Shown here one piece after another: positions 8,368 to 16,226 of a stretch of 64,000 nt of DNA; position 1 is the stretch's first letter; every line of letters begins with the position of its first letter. The notes below the pieces were generated by a model, which was not told the DNA's origin, made no database searches, and worked only from the letters and a program-made list of their open reading frames with translations. Both the position numbers and the translations under genes were made by a program. This DNA comes from Thermoproteota archaeon (GTDB lineage: Archaea; Thermoproteota; Thermoprotei_A; EX4484-217-1), in contig JAPDJU010000002.1 in assembly GCA_029258915.1 (NCBI GenBank), positions 1 through 64,000 of the forward strand, in the 5' to 3' direction.

Positions 8368-9198
8368 ATGGTTAAAGATGAAAATTTGAAAATTATTTCA
8401 GCATTAAGAGATGCTTTAAGTAAGAATGAAAATGTTGCCTTATGCATAATTGTTGAAAAGGAAGGCTCAGGACCTAGAGGGCCTGGAACTAAGATGTTAG
8501 TTTACCCTGATGGAAGAACCGTAGGCACTGTTGGCGGTGGCCCTTTCGAAAAAATGGTTATTGAGAAGGCAATTAAAGCAATTAAAGAAGGAAAGTCTAA
8601 AGTTGTTAAGTATGCATTCAGGGAAGACAATGTACCTTTAGGAGCTTATAGAACAGGATTAATTTGCGGAGGAATACTAACTGTTTTCATCGACGTCTTT
8701 AATCCTAAGCCCAGAGCTATAATTTTTGGCGTTGGCCATGTAGGAAAACCGCTAGCAAAAATATTAGCTTCCTTAGGTTTTAGAGTTTGCATTGTAAGTG
8801 ATAATCCTAAAAGAGCAAACAGAGAAGAATTCCCTGAAGTCGACGAGATAATAGTCGATAAATGGGATAATGCTATAGAGAAAGCTAATATAAGTGAAAA
8901 AGACTACGTTTTAGCTGTTCATGGAGCAATAGAGTATGACTATAAAGTTTTGAAAAGAGCGATTGAAAGAAAGGCTAAATATGTAGGTTTACTTGGTTCG
9001 AGAACTAAGGTATCTAAGTTACTAGAAAGATTAGAGAGGGAAGGTCTATCTAAGGATAGTTACATTGGTAGGCTTTACGCTCCCGTCGGCTTAGATATTG
9101 GAGCTAAAACACCGGAAGAAATAGCTGTAAGTATTGCTGCTGAAATGCTAATGATAGATAGAAAAGCATCAGGAAAGCATTTATCAATAGTTAAGTGA
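8368..9198 (+). CDS. XdhC/CoxI-family molybdenum enzyme maturation factor
   Basis: A 276-residue XdhC-family protein, which loads or sulfurates the molybdenum cofactor for xanthine dehydrogenase or aerobic CO dehydrogenase type enzymes. The N-terminal XdhC domain shows GSGPRGPGTKM and TVGGGPFE; the middle has a Rossmann segment (IIFGVGHVGKPLAKIL). The C-terminus has YVGLLGSR and IGAKTPEEIAVSIAAEM, both family hallmarks. The next gene, seven bases on, is a MocA-like nucleotidyltransferase, the usual partner. No molybdenum hydroxylase is in this window. Confidence 0.88.
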   Translation: MVKDENLKIISALRDALSKNENVALCIIVEKEGSGPRGPGTKMLVYPDGRTVGTVGGGPFEKMVIEKAIKAIKEGKSKVVKYAFREDNVPLGAYRTGLICGGILTVFIDVFNPKPRAIIFGVGHVGKPLAKILASLGFRVCIVSDNPKRANREEFPEVDEIIVDKWDNAIEKANISEKDYVLAVHGAIEYDYKVLKRAIERKAKYVGLLGSRTKVSKLLERLEREGLSKDSYIGRLYAPVGLDIGAKTPEEIAVSIAAEMLMIDRKASGKHLSIVK

Positions 9199-9204
9199 TA
9201 GTGC

Positions 9205-9804
9205 ATGCTAGTTTTGATAGTTTTGGCTGCAGGAATGTCGGAAAGATTTGGGAGAAATAAGCTTCTAGAAAGAGTAGACAATAAGACAATTATTAGAAAG
9301 GTTGTTGAAGAATCCATCAAGTCAAAAGCAGACAAAGTAGTAGTCGTAACAGGTTTTGAAGCGGAAAAAATAGCTAATGAAATAAAAGATCTACCAGTAA
9401 TAATAGTCTATAATGAAAACTACAAGGAAGGTATGAGTTCATCAGTTAAAGTTGGTGTGAAAAAGGCAAGAGAATTGGGTGCAACCGCTTTTATGATACT
9501 TCCAGCAGATAATTTTCTAATAACTTCTAAAACTATAAACAAGGTCATAGATAAGTATTTAGAAACCAAAGGACCTATAGTAGTACCTAAATTTAAAGGT
9601 AAAAGAGGACATCCAATACTTTTTGACGATAAATTGTATGACGATATAATGTTAATTGGTGAAGAAACTCAAGGGTTAAAATATGTTGTTAAAAAATATT
9701 ATAATAAAATAGTTGATGTAGAGGTCAGGTCGCCTGAAATATACATAGATATAGATACACCTGAAGACTTAGAAAATTTAAGAAAACTAGGTTTCATAAA
9801 GTAA
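9205..9804 (+). CDS. MocA-like molybdenum cofactor nucleotidyltransferase
   Basis: 199 residues of the MobA/MocA NTP-transferase family, which attach CMP or GMP to molybdopterin. It has the N-terminal LAAGMSERFGRNKL nucleotide loop, a GMSSSVKVGV helix, the LPADNF metal-binding motif (normally PAD/GD-[MQ]P), and the GKRGHPILF strand. It directly follows the XdhC-like gene, as in Mo-hydroxylase operons. Cytidylyl versus guanylyl specificity cannot be decided here. Confidence 0.87.
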   Translation: MLVLIVLAAGMSERFGRNKLLERVDNKTIIRKVVEESIKSKADKVVVVTGFEAEKIANEIKDLPVIIVYNENYKEGMSSSVKVGVKKARELGATAFMILPADNFLITSKTINKVIDKYLETKGPIVVPKFKGKRGHPILFDDKLYDDIMLIGEETQGLKYVVKKYYNKIVDVEVRSPEIYIDIDTPEDLENLRKLGFIK

Positions 9805-9831
9805 AATCAAGTTGGCGAGGATATAGATAAT

Positions 9832-10260
9832 TTGCTGGGTAAAGTGTTATTAAGTAATAAAATAGATTTAGACCTTGTATGTTTAGGTTTCTTAGCCATT
9901 ATCATACGATCAATTGATATATATTTTACTTACACAAACATTAAAGTCCATGGTCATGAAGAATTAACTTTAGGATTAAAAAAGCTTTTCGAAGTTCCGG
10001 GTCTGGAAAGAGGTACAATTGTTTCTCAAATAATTTCAGCCATAATTGTATTCGTGATTGTTTACTTTTCCCAGATAGCTAGAGGAAGGCATTTAAAAAT
10101 ACAGTTTACATTACATATTCTATTAATAAACCACATTATAGGTTTAATTCTCACAATAAATGGTCTTATGAACTCTACGATACACTTCTGTATTACAGCT
10201 TTAACATTTATAGCAATATTTACAATTACTAGTTTAGATTTGAAAATACTCCTTAAATAA
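9832..10260 (+). CDS. Small integral membrane protein, unknown
   Basis: 142 residues with about four hydrophobic segments (near residues 15-33, 60-80, 95-115 and 118-136). It has a conserved-looking charged loop around residues 40-58. No family is recognised. TTG start with GAGG about 12 bases upstream. It sits between the MocA-like gene and a ROK kinase, all on one strand. Confidence 0.6.
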   Translation: MLGKVLLSNKIDLDLVCLGFLAIIIRSIDIYFTYTNIKVHGHEELTLGLKKLFEVPGLERGTIVSQIISAIIVFVIVYFSQIARGRHLKIQFTLHILLINHIIGLILTINGLMNSTIHFCITALTFIAIFTITSLDLKILLK

Positions 10261-10278
10261 TTGTAGTTGGTGTCATTT

Positions 10279-11250
10279 ATGAGTTACGTTTTAGCTGTAG
10301 ACCTGGGTGCTACGAACATTAGAGTAGCTTTAGGTACACGTGAAGGTAAGCTGCTTGTTAAAGTTAAAGAAAAGACGGTTAGAGAAGGCGACGAGTACTC
10401 TGTAGCAAACCAGATAGTGAATATTATTAATAAACATTTTTCAAATGCTATTAGAAAAGTAGCTGGTATAGGTATAGGTTCTATAGGTCCTTTAGATTTG
10501 AAAAAAGGCAGGATAATTAAACCGGTGAACTTGCCCTTTAAAACTATAGAGTTAAAAACGCCTATTGAAGAGAAGTTAGGGTTAAAAGTAAGAATACTAA
10601 ATGATGCAGTTGCTGCTGTTTGGGGAGAAAAAATATTTGGACTAGGTGTGAACGTAGCAAACATTGTCTATATTACTTTAAGTACAGGTATTGGCGCAGG
10701 GGTAATTGTTGATAATCATTTACTCTTGGGAAAGGACGGTAATGCGCATGAAGTAGGACATATTATTGTAGATTTTAACGGTACTATGCGTTGCGGCTGC
10801 GGCAAACTAGGTCACTGGGAAGCATATGCTTCAGGAAGAAACATACCAGAGTACGCTATGTACCTTATAGAAACAAAGTTTTCCCAACTTCTAGGTAAAA
10901 GTTCGCTTAAAAAGTATGTTGAAAATAGGAAATTATCATCAGAAACACTATTTAAGGAAGCAAGAAACGGAGATGCCTTAGCTTTAAAAATTGTTGAAGA
11001 AATAGGTAAAATAAATGCTGCAGGTTTTGCGAGCGTTATTAATGCTTATGACCCTGAATTAATAACTATAGGTGGTGCTATAGCGTTAAATAATAGAGAA
11101 CTCATTTTAAAGTATTTAGCAAAGTACTTGGATTTCTACGTTATTAACAGAAAACCCAAGATAACCATTACACCTTTAGGTGAGGATATAGTGCTCTACG
11201 GTGCTTTAGCCATGATAATTCAAGAACCAGAATGCAGTACGGCTTTGTAA
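10279..11250 (+). CDS. ROK-family sugar kinase (glucokinase-like)
   Basis: 323 residues of the ROK family, ATP-dependent kinases of glucose or N-acetylated hexosamines. It shows the phosphate-1 loop DLGATNIRVA, the DAVAAVWGE motif, STGIGAGVI, and the ROK zinc site beginning at the His of GNAHEVGHI followed by RCGCGKLGHWEAYASG. The ATG at 10279 is preferred over TTG/GTG at 10267-10270 because it leads straight into the first beta strand. Length is typical. Confidence 0.88.
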   Translation: MSYVLAVDLGATNIRVALGTREGKLLVKVKEKTVREGDEYSVANQIVNIINKHFSNAIRKVAGIGIGSIGPLDLKKGRIIKPVNLPFKTIELKTPIEEKLGLKVRILNDAVAAVWGEKIFGLGVNVANIVYITLSTGIGAGVIVDNHLLLGKDGNAHEVGHIIVDFNGTMRCGCGKLGHWEAYASGRNIPEYAMYLIETKFSQLLGKSSLKKYVENRKLSSETLFKEARNGDALALKIVEEIGKINAAGFASVINAYDPELITIGGAIALNNRELILKYLAKYLDFYVINRKPKITITPLGEDIVLYGALAMIIQEPECSTAL

Positions 11251-11283
11251 TCAAGCTTTTATTCTTATTCTCAAATATATTCT

Positions 11284-11946
11284 ATGGGGTATTTTGTTGT
11301 GCTATTTTCCTGGAAAAGTCCTGGTAAGGCAAAGGAATTAACAGATAAAATAGTTGAATATCTTAAAAATAATTTTAGCGATATTATTGAATCCATGGTT
11401 CTCTATGAGTTAAGAGAAGGTGTACTCTATAACGCCGTATCTGTTAAAGCCAGCATAAAGCTTCTTAGCGGGGAACATTTAAGCTATTTCGTATTAAAGG
11501 TAAGAAATAACATAAACTCCTTTATTAGCTTAGATGGATACTTTAAACATAGGAAATTAGGTGCACAAACAGTTGAACTAACATTCGTAGATACATTAAT
11601 TTGGACAAAGTGGAAGCTTAAAGTTCAACCTAGAAATGTTCAAAAACATCCATTAGTGGACTTTTACAAAAAATACGAACACCCATTAAAATCAGTATAT
11701 GAGAGAGCAGCAAAAATACATGGTGAAGGAAAAATAGTTTATTTCAAAGTAAAGTTTAGGGAAGAAGTTAGAAAAAATTCAGTAACATTAAATTCTAATG
11801 TTTGGCTTAAAGGAGGATTTATAAATAGAGAATCAATACTGCTACTCAATAAGTGCGTAGAACTTGCTGAAACATTTTTCTCCAAAAAACTTAGTCAAGA
11901 ACCGTTACCTGAACCGTTAAAGATAATCAATATTGGAGGCTTATAG
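11284..11946 (+). CDS. Hypothetical protein
   Basis: A 220-residue soluble protein without a recognisable domain, with alternating strands and helices. Two acidic-basic segments (KFREEVRKNS, AAKIHGEGK) suggest a cytoplasmic protein. It is followed within three bases by a membrane protein gene that starts at TTG, so the pair probably forms one transcription unit with a shared function. Confidence 0.6.
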   Translation: MGYFVVLFSWKSPGKAKELTDKIVEYLKNNFSDIIESMVLYELREGVLYNAVSVKASIKLLSGEHLSYFVLKVRNNINSFISLDGYFKHRKLGAQTVELTFVDTLIWTKWKLKVQPRNVQKHPLVDFYKKYEHPLKSVYERAAKIHGEGKIVYFKVKFREEVRKNSVTLNSNVWLKGGFINRESILLLNKCVELAETFFSKKLSQEPLPEPLKIINIGGL

Positions 11947-11949
11947 TAC

Positions 11950-12594
11950 TTGTCCATATTAAGACCTGTAAAAACTGTTCCCTTGAAACCTAGAATACAG
12001 CCATCATATACTTACAGTACAGCACCTATCCTAGGTTTTCTTATATTAGCATTTGTTCTATCAGTCATTATAGCGGCTCGCTTTTACGGAATGTTTGTAA
12101 TACCAGCCTTATTAGTTATAGTTATTGCTGTTATTTTCAGCATATTACAGGAAAAACTGGGCATAGGCTTATTTTCATGGGATACCGCAGTAACGTTAGT
12201 TAATGGAGACACTGAGGTAAAATCATGGGCTATTGCAGGAGCATATTTAGTTTTAGAAAGAAAGGGGCATATAGTAATTTTTAGAACTCCTAAAAAACTT
12301 TACATAATTAGGCCTTTATTCAAGCAGGAGGTTAAAGGAGGTATTTTACCTAGAATCCGTTTCAAATATGCAAAATTATATGAAGTTAAGGACATGATCA
12401 AAGGCGATGATCCATGGCTTTATAAAAGAGTAACTAAAATGACGTTATGGAGAGGGGAATATAGTATTCCATCGTTTAGAGAGAAGAAATACTTGGTAAA
12501 AGGTTTTGGACACATATTAACGGTGAATTTAAAGTACGAGATAACATTAGAGACTTACTCTAGAATAATGACGACTGCAGAGAGGTTTATTTAA
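11950..12594 (+). CDS. Membrane-anchored hypothetical protein
   Basis: 214 residues. Two adjacent transmembrane helices near residues 25-70 are followed by a soluble beta-rich domain of about 130 residues. No signature recognised. The TTG start follows the upstream stop at once. The 3' end overlaps the decayed endonuclease III gene on the other strand by eight bases. Confidence 0.6.
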   Translation: MSILRPVKTVPLKPRIQPSYTYSTAPILGFLILAFVLSVIIAARFYGMFVIPALLVIVIAVIFSILQEKLGIGLFSWDTAVTLVNGDTEVKSWAIAGAYLVLERKGHIVIFRTPKKLYIIRPLFKQEVKGGILPRIRFKYAKLYEVKDMIKGDDPWLYKRVTKMTLWRGEYSIPSFREKKYLVKGFGHILTVNLKYEITLETYSRIMTTAERFI

Positions 12595-13446
12595 CCATCT
12601 TAGAGCAAAAAACGTTTACAGGGCATGTAGAGCACTTAGGATTTCTTGCTAGGCAGAATCTCCTTCCTAAAAGTATTAGAAGCAAATGAACTTTTAAGTA
12701 GTATTTAGGGTTCGGTAGCTGTTTCTTGTTTGTAGGTTTTTTAGTGTTCTTTTTGCATGATGTATGGAATATTTATAAGCTTTATTGGGATAATAAGTGC
12801 TTGGTGGCCTCCGCTGAGGGCTTAACGCCTCTGGCGGGGAGAAACCGTAATGAACCGCCCTACAGAGACTCACAATGACCTAGGGCGGAAACGGTTAATA
12901 CTATCCATTAGAACTTTACGTACTGTCTCATAGTCTTTCCTATTCACTAGTCCTAATCTATAAGTAACTCTTATTATGTGAGCGTCTACAGGGATAGTAG
13001 GTTTATCTGCAACCATAAGTAATAAAATATCAGCTGTTTTAGGTCCAACGCCAGGTATTTTCATAAGCTCGCTTCTAGCCTTAACTCCAAGCTTTAAGAC
13101 ATTCCATAAGTTTCCACGATATTTTTCTAAAATGTATTTAGCAGCATTAACTATTCTTTTTGCCTTAATAGTTCCCAATTCGCCAGCAGATATAAGTTTA
13201 CTTAGCTTCTCAACTTCAGCTCTGGAAATACTCATGGGTTCAAGCTTAATGTAATGTCTCTTTAAATTATAATAAGCTCTAAATGCGTTCTTCTCATTAG
13301 TATTTTTGGGTTAAAATGGTTGCAACAAGAGTTTCAAAAGGATTTTTAGTTTCAATAGCTACTTTGTAAGCTAAAAACTCCTCTAGGTTTACTTCAAATA
13401 CCTTGTTTAGAATACTTATTATTTCACGGAGTTTAATGGTCTTCAC
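12587..13446 (-). pseudogene. nth: Endonuclease III (Nth), frameshifted and interrupted
   Basis: The minus strand encodes all the parts of an archaeal endonuclease III. First comes an N-terminal segment ending NPFETLVATILTQ, then the helix-hairpin-helix LMKIPGVGPKTADILL and catalytic region VDAHIIRV. The C-terminal [4Fe-4S] loop is GRRFCLARNPKCSTCPVNVFC. Two lesions break it: one extra A in a run near 13308-13312, after which NTNEKNAF resumes one frame off, and an insert of roughly 170 bases between MDSI and YLKVHLLL. The only long ORF, 12870-13235, is just the middle piece. A probable GTG start lies at 13446. This base-excision repair enzyme is presumably lost unless a second copy exists. 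Confidence 0.88.
12720..12897 (-). mobile_element. Solo TnpB-end-like insert within nth
   Basis: A GC-rich island in AT-rich surroundings that splits the endonuclease III gene. It carries a perfect 8-base inverted repeat CCGCCCTA/TAGGGCGG (12855-12862 and 12881-12888) nested within AACCGT/ACGGTT. On the minus strand one frame encodes a tail (FLPARGVKPSAEATKHLLS then stop) resembling C-terminal tails of archaeal TnpB proteins, by memory only. No transposase gene is inside. It is best read as a non-autonomous IS605/IS607-type end or guide-RNA remnant. Boundaries are approximate, set by where nth homology stops and resumes. Confidence 0.6.
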
Positions 13447-13537
13447 TTCAATAACCTTTAAGCAACTATGTTAAGCTAATTCGTTTTTAACATAGTTACA
13501 GAAAGCTAATAAAATGTAACTAACCATACTTTAGCAC

Positions 13538-14164
13538 ATGACATATAGTATTGTAGCATTAAGCCCCGATAGTAAAATGTTAGGAGCTGCTGTTGCTTCA
13601 GGGAGTATTGCCGTAGGGTCTAGGGTTCCATGGGTTAGAGTAGGTGTAGGAGCTGTCGCAACTCAAGCATATACGAATCCTGCTTTAGGACCAATAATCC
13701 TTGAACTTATCGAGAAAGGATATGATGCTGAAAGAGCCTTAAAAGAAGCTTTAAAGAAAGATAGTAACCCTGAGAAAAGACAAGTGGCTGTAATAGATTA
13801 TAAAGGGAGAAAAGCGTTTCATTGTGGGGCATCTATTCCTAGAGAACATGGTGCATATGTTGGAAAAAACTGTGTATGTGTAGGTAATTTAATAGTTAAC
13901 CCAAATATCCCTCAAATTATGTGTGAGGCATTTGAAAGAAAATGTAATGAAGACTTTACATATGCACTTCTATTAGCTTTAATAACAGCTCATAGAATAG
14001 GAGGAGATAAAAGAGGAGATAGAAGTGCAGCAATAATTGTAGCGGGAGAGACTATTCATGGTAAAATATATGACCGCATAGTTGATTTAAGAATAGACTT
14101 TTCACTGAATCCTGTTTATGAACTTGTAGAACTCTATAGGTCTTACAGAGAGTTAAACGTGTAG
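13538..14164 (+). CDS. DUF1028 family protein
   Basis: A 208-residue DUF1028 protein with an Ntn-hydrolase-like fold. It begins MTYSIVALSPDSKMLGAAVAS and has the family's VRVGVGAVATQAYTNP and GAYVGKNCVCVGNLI blocks and a GGDKRGDRSAAI motif. The family is widespread but of uncertain function; some members are fused to peptidoglycan-binding domains, and a hydrolase role is assumed. It is monocistronic here. Confidence 0.85.
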   Translation: MTYSIVALSPDSKMLGAAVASGSIAVGSRVPWVRVGVGAVATQAYTNPALGPIILELIEKGYDAERALKEALKKDSNPEKRQVAVIDYKGRKAFHCGASIPREHGAYVGKNCVCVGNLIVNPNIPQIMCEAFERKCNEDFTYALLLALITAHRIGGDKRGDRSAAIIVAGETIHGKIYDRIVDLRIDFSLNPVYELVELYRSYRELNV

Positions 14165-14282
14165 ACAGCGTTATTTTACTTAGAAATTATTGCTTCAATG
14201 TTTTATAATGCTCTTCTCTACAAATTTTTAAGCTAAGCTTAACAGTTTTATTACTTTAAATACCTCATCAAAAATAAACATG

Positions 14283-14543
14283 TTAACTTCTACTTCGATG
14301 TTCTTCTCTTCTCCTCATATAAACGCTCCAGTTTATGAAAATAGACCTTGAAATTTCAAGTATAAAAGCATAATAAAAGGACTTATCTACTTGATCTAAA
14401 TCATCCATACCTGCTTCCATTAAGAAAGTGTCAAAATAGTCCTTAACCTTAAGCGCTATTTCCCTAAATATTTTCATTTGTTCTCTAATAAACTCGTCAA
14501 GTTCATCGCGTTCACTAGAAAGCTGTTTTTCAACCGTAACCAT
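14283..14543 (-). CDS. Hypothetical helical protein
   Basis: An 86-residue, highly charged, helix-rich protein (ERDELDEFIREQMKIF...) with no recognised family. No membrane segment. It is flanked by about 120 and 210 bases without genes, in which I see only AT-rich promoter-like sequence. Confidence 0.5.
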   Translation of the reverse strand: MVTVEKQLSSERDELDEFIREQMKIFREIALKVKDYFDTFLMEAGMDDLDQVDKSFYYAFILEISRSIFINWSVYMRRREEHRSRS

Positions 14544-14755
14544 AAAAACGCCTAGTTCATAGACGCTAATCTAACTCTTAAAGATTTCCCGTAAACCGTA
14601 CAATAACTGAAATTTAAAGGGCTACATCGAGACTCAGTATTTAAAACTATAAAATACAATAGTGTACTAAATAATTTTTCATAAGTTCATGTAAAAAGTT
14701 CTGATATAGTGTACCATATTAAATACTAAACAATTTAAGGCTGTTTTAAGCGCTA

Positions 14756-15490
14756 TTAAACCCCATATTTATAGACTTCTAACTCCCATACTTCAAGGTA
14801 AGCAGCTATAAAGAGTACAAGTACTGCAATGAATATTGATATTAACATATACTTCCATTTTCTAGCTCTAATATACAATGAACCGGTTAGGAAGAAACCG
14901 TAGGATAGTAATTCTAAAAACCCGTATGGATGAAATGGAACTAAAGACATTATTATAAAGTCCTTATAATACTCTAGGTCTAGCAGTTTTCTTAATGCAA
15001 TACCCATAATGAAGCCTGAGTTACCGAGTGCGATGCCCATAATAAACGGGCCGATATACGGTATTATAGCTAAAATACCTCTGCTAAGATTAAATAGGAA
15101 TATCCTTTCAGGATTTTTGAGCTTTATTATTTCCTTACCTATTTCTTCTAAAACTCCCATAGACTCGCTATGATAGAAAACTGTGTATAGAAGACCGAAA
15201 AATATGCCAACATACATTAATATCACTAAGGGAACCCAAATTCTAATAGCTAGTTGTAATGGGCTATACTTATTCATGTTTTTCTTGACTAGAAGCTTAT
15301 ATGACATAAGCAAAAGTAAACCATAAACCACAGAGTTTATGAGCAGATTATATCCTAAATGATAAACAGTTAATGCTAGCGTGAACAGTAATATTATGAG
15401 AAGCAACATTTTAACTCTAATTTCTAGAAAAACAGAGCATAGTGTTTTAATATCCATGTTTTTCTCCACGATAACATTATGATGTAGCAT
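14756..15490 (-). CDS. SpoIIM-like (DUF95) membrane protein
   Basis: A 244-residue polytopic membrane protein of the SpoIIM/DUF95 family. The visible pattern is typical: a helix with FNLSRGILAIIPYIGP, another with NSGFIMGIAL, then VPFHPYGFLELLSYG and a final AAYLEV helix. Archaeal members often sit beside transporter genes. It lies 19 bases downstream of the EcfT gene and is probably part of the same operon. Its role is unknown. Confidence 0.72.
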   Translation of the reverse strand: MLHHNVIVEKNMDIKTLCSVFLEIRVKMLLLIILLFTLALTVYHLGYNLLINSVVYGLLLLMSYKLLVKKNMNKYSPLQLAIRIWVPLVILMYVGIFFGLLYTVFYHSESMGVLEEIGKEIIKLKNPERIFLFNLSRGILAIIPYIGPFIMGIALGNSGFIMGIALRKLLDLEYYKDFIIMSLVPFHPYGFLELLSYGFFLTGSLYIRARKWKYMLISIFIAVLVLFIAAYLEVWELEVYKYGV

Positions 15491-15509
15491 TTTAATTAAT
15501 TTACGTTTA

Positions 15510-16226
15510 TTATAGGATAAATAAAGTTAAAGAAATAAGCATAACAAGTCCTAACATTATTAAACCATCTTTTACATTACCTAAAGGAGTAACGTAGGTT
15601 CTCTTTTTTGACCATCCAAATCCTTTAATGTACAATGTTTCTGAAGTCCTCAAGGCCTTCTCCATGGAGACTACGGTTAGCGGTATAAGAGTTTTCCATG
15701 TAGGATACTTTCTTAGCTTAAGAGAAGCTAATGCTTCTAGAAAATCTTTCAATACTAAAGGTATAAGCCGCCAAGTGAGTATTATTGACTGAGTTAATGT
15801 TAAGGGTAATCTACATTTTTCAAGAAAAGCAGATAAAGATACTGGATTAGTGAAAGAGAATATTATTAGGAGAGTTAATGCTAATGCTGAAATCCTTAAG
15901 CTTATGGTGGCAGCTCTAATAGCAGCATACATGCTTAACGGTCCTTCAGGAGAAAGTAGCCAAGTGAAGAAGAATAAGAGGGAAATAGGCAGAATTATAG
16001 CTTGCAATGATTCAAAAAGGACCCTGGCTTTTCTAGTAAGACATGTTAAAATTATTGGGTAACTAAGTAAAATAAGTGCATCGGTGAGGTCTCTAACAGT
16101 AATCGCAATTGCAAAGAAAATTATTGTAGAGACTATTTTGAAAACTATATGGGCATTGCTTATGATATTTTTCTCTTTACTAAAGGTTAATGCTATTCTT
16201 ATTTTATCTATTATCCACAATATCAC
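15510..16226 (-). CDS. ECF transporter transmembrane component EcfT
   Basis: 238 residues. Several membrane helices are followed by the EcfT coupling-helix region (LEALASLKLRKYP and SETLYIKGFGWSKKRTY), which contacts the ATPases. EcfT joins the ATPase pair to the substrate-binding S protein in energy-coupling-factor importers of vitamins or transition metals. It overlaps the ATPase gene by four bases, showing tight translational coupling. Confidence 0.87.
   Translation of the reverse strand: MILWIIDKIRIALTFSKEKNIISNAHIVFKIVSTIIFFAIAITVRDLTDALILLSYPIILTCLTRKARVLFESLQAIILPISLLFFFTWLLSPEGPLSMYAAIRAATISLRISALALTLLIIFSFTNPVSLSAFLEKCRLPLTLTQSIILTWRLIPLVLKDFLEALASLKLRKYPTWKTLIPLTVVSMEKALRTSETLYIKGFGWSKKRTYVTPLGNVKDGLIMLGLVMLISLTLFIL

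Noticed and set aside
12855-12888. Simple intrinsic terminator hairpin
   Set aside because: The hairpin lies inside the nth coding region with no following T-run, so an inserted element fits better.
12870-13235. Stand-alone 121-residue endonuclease
   Set aside because: It is the middle piece of a frameshifted and interrupted nth; start and Fe-S loop are missing.
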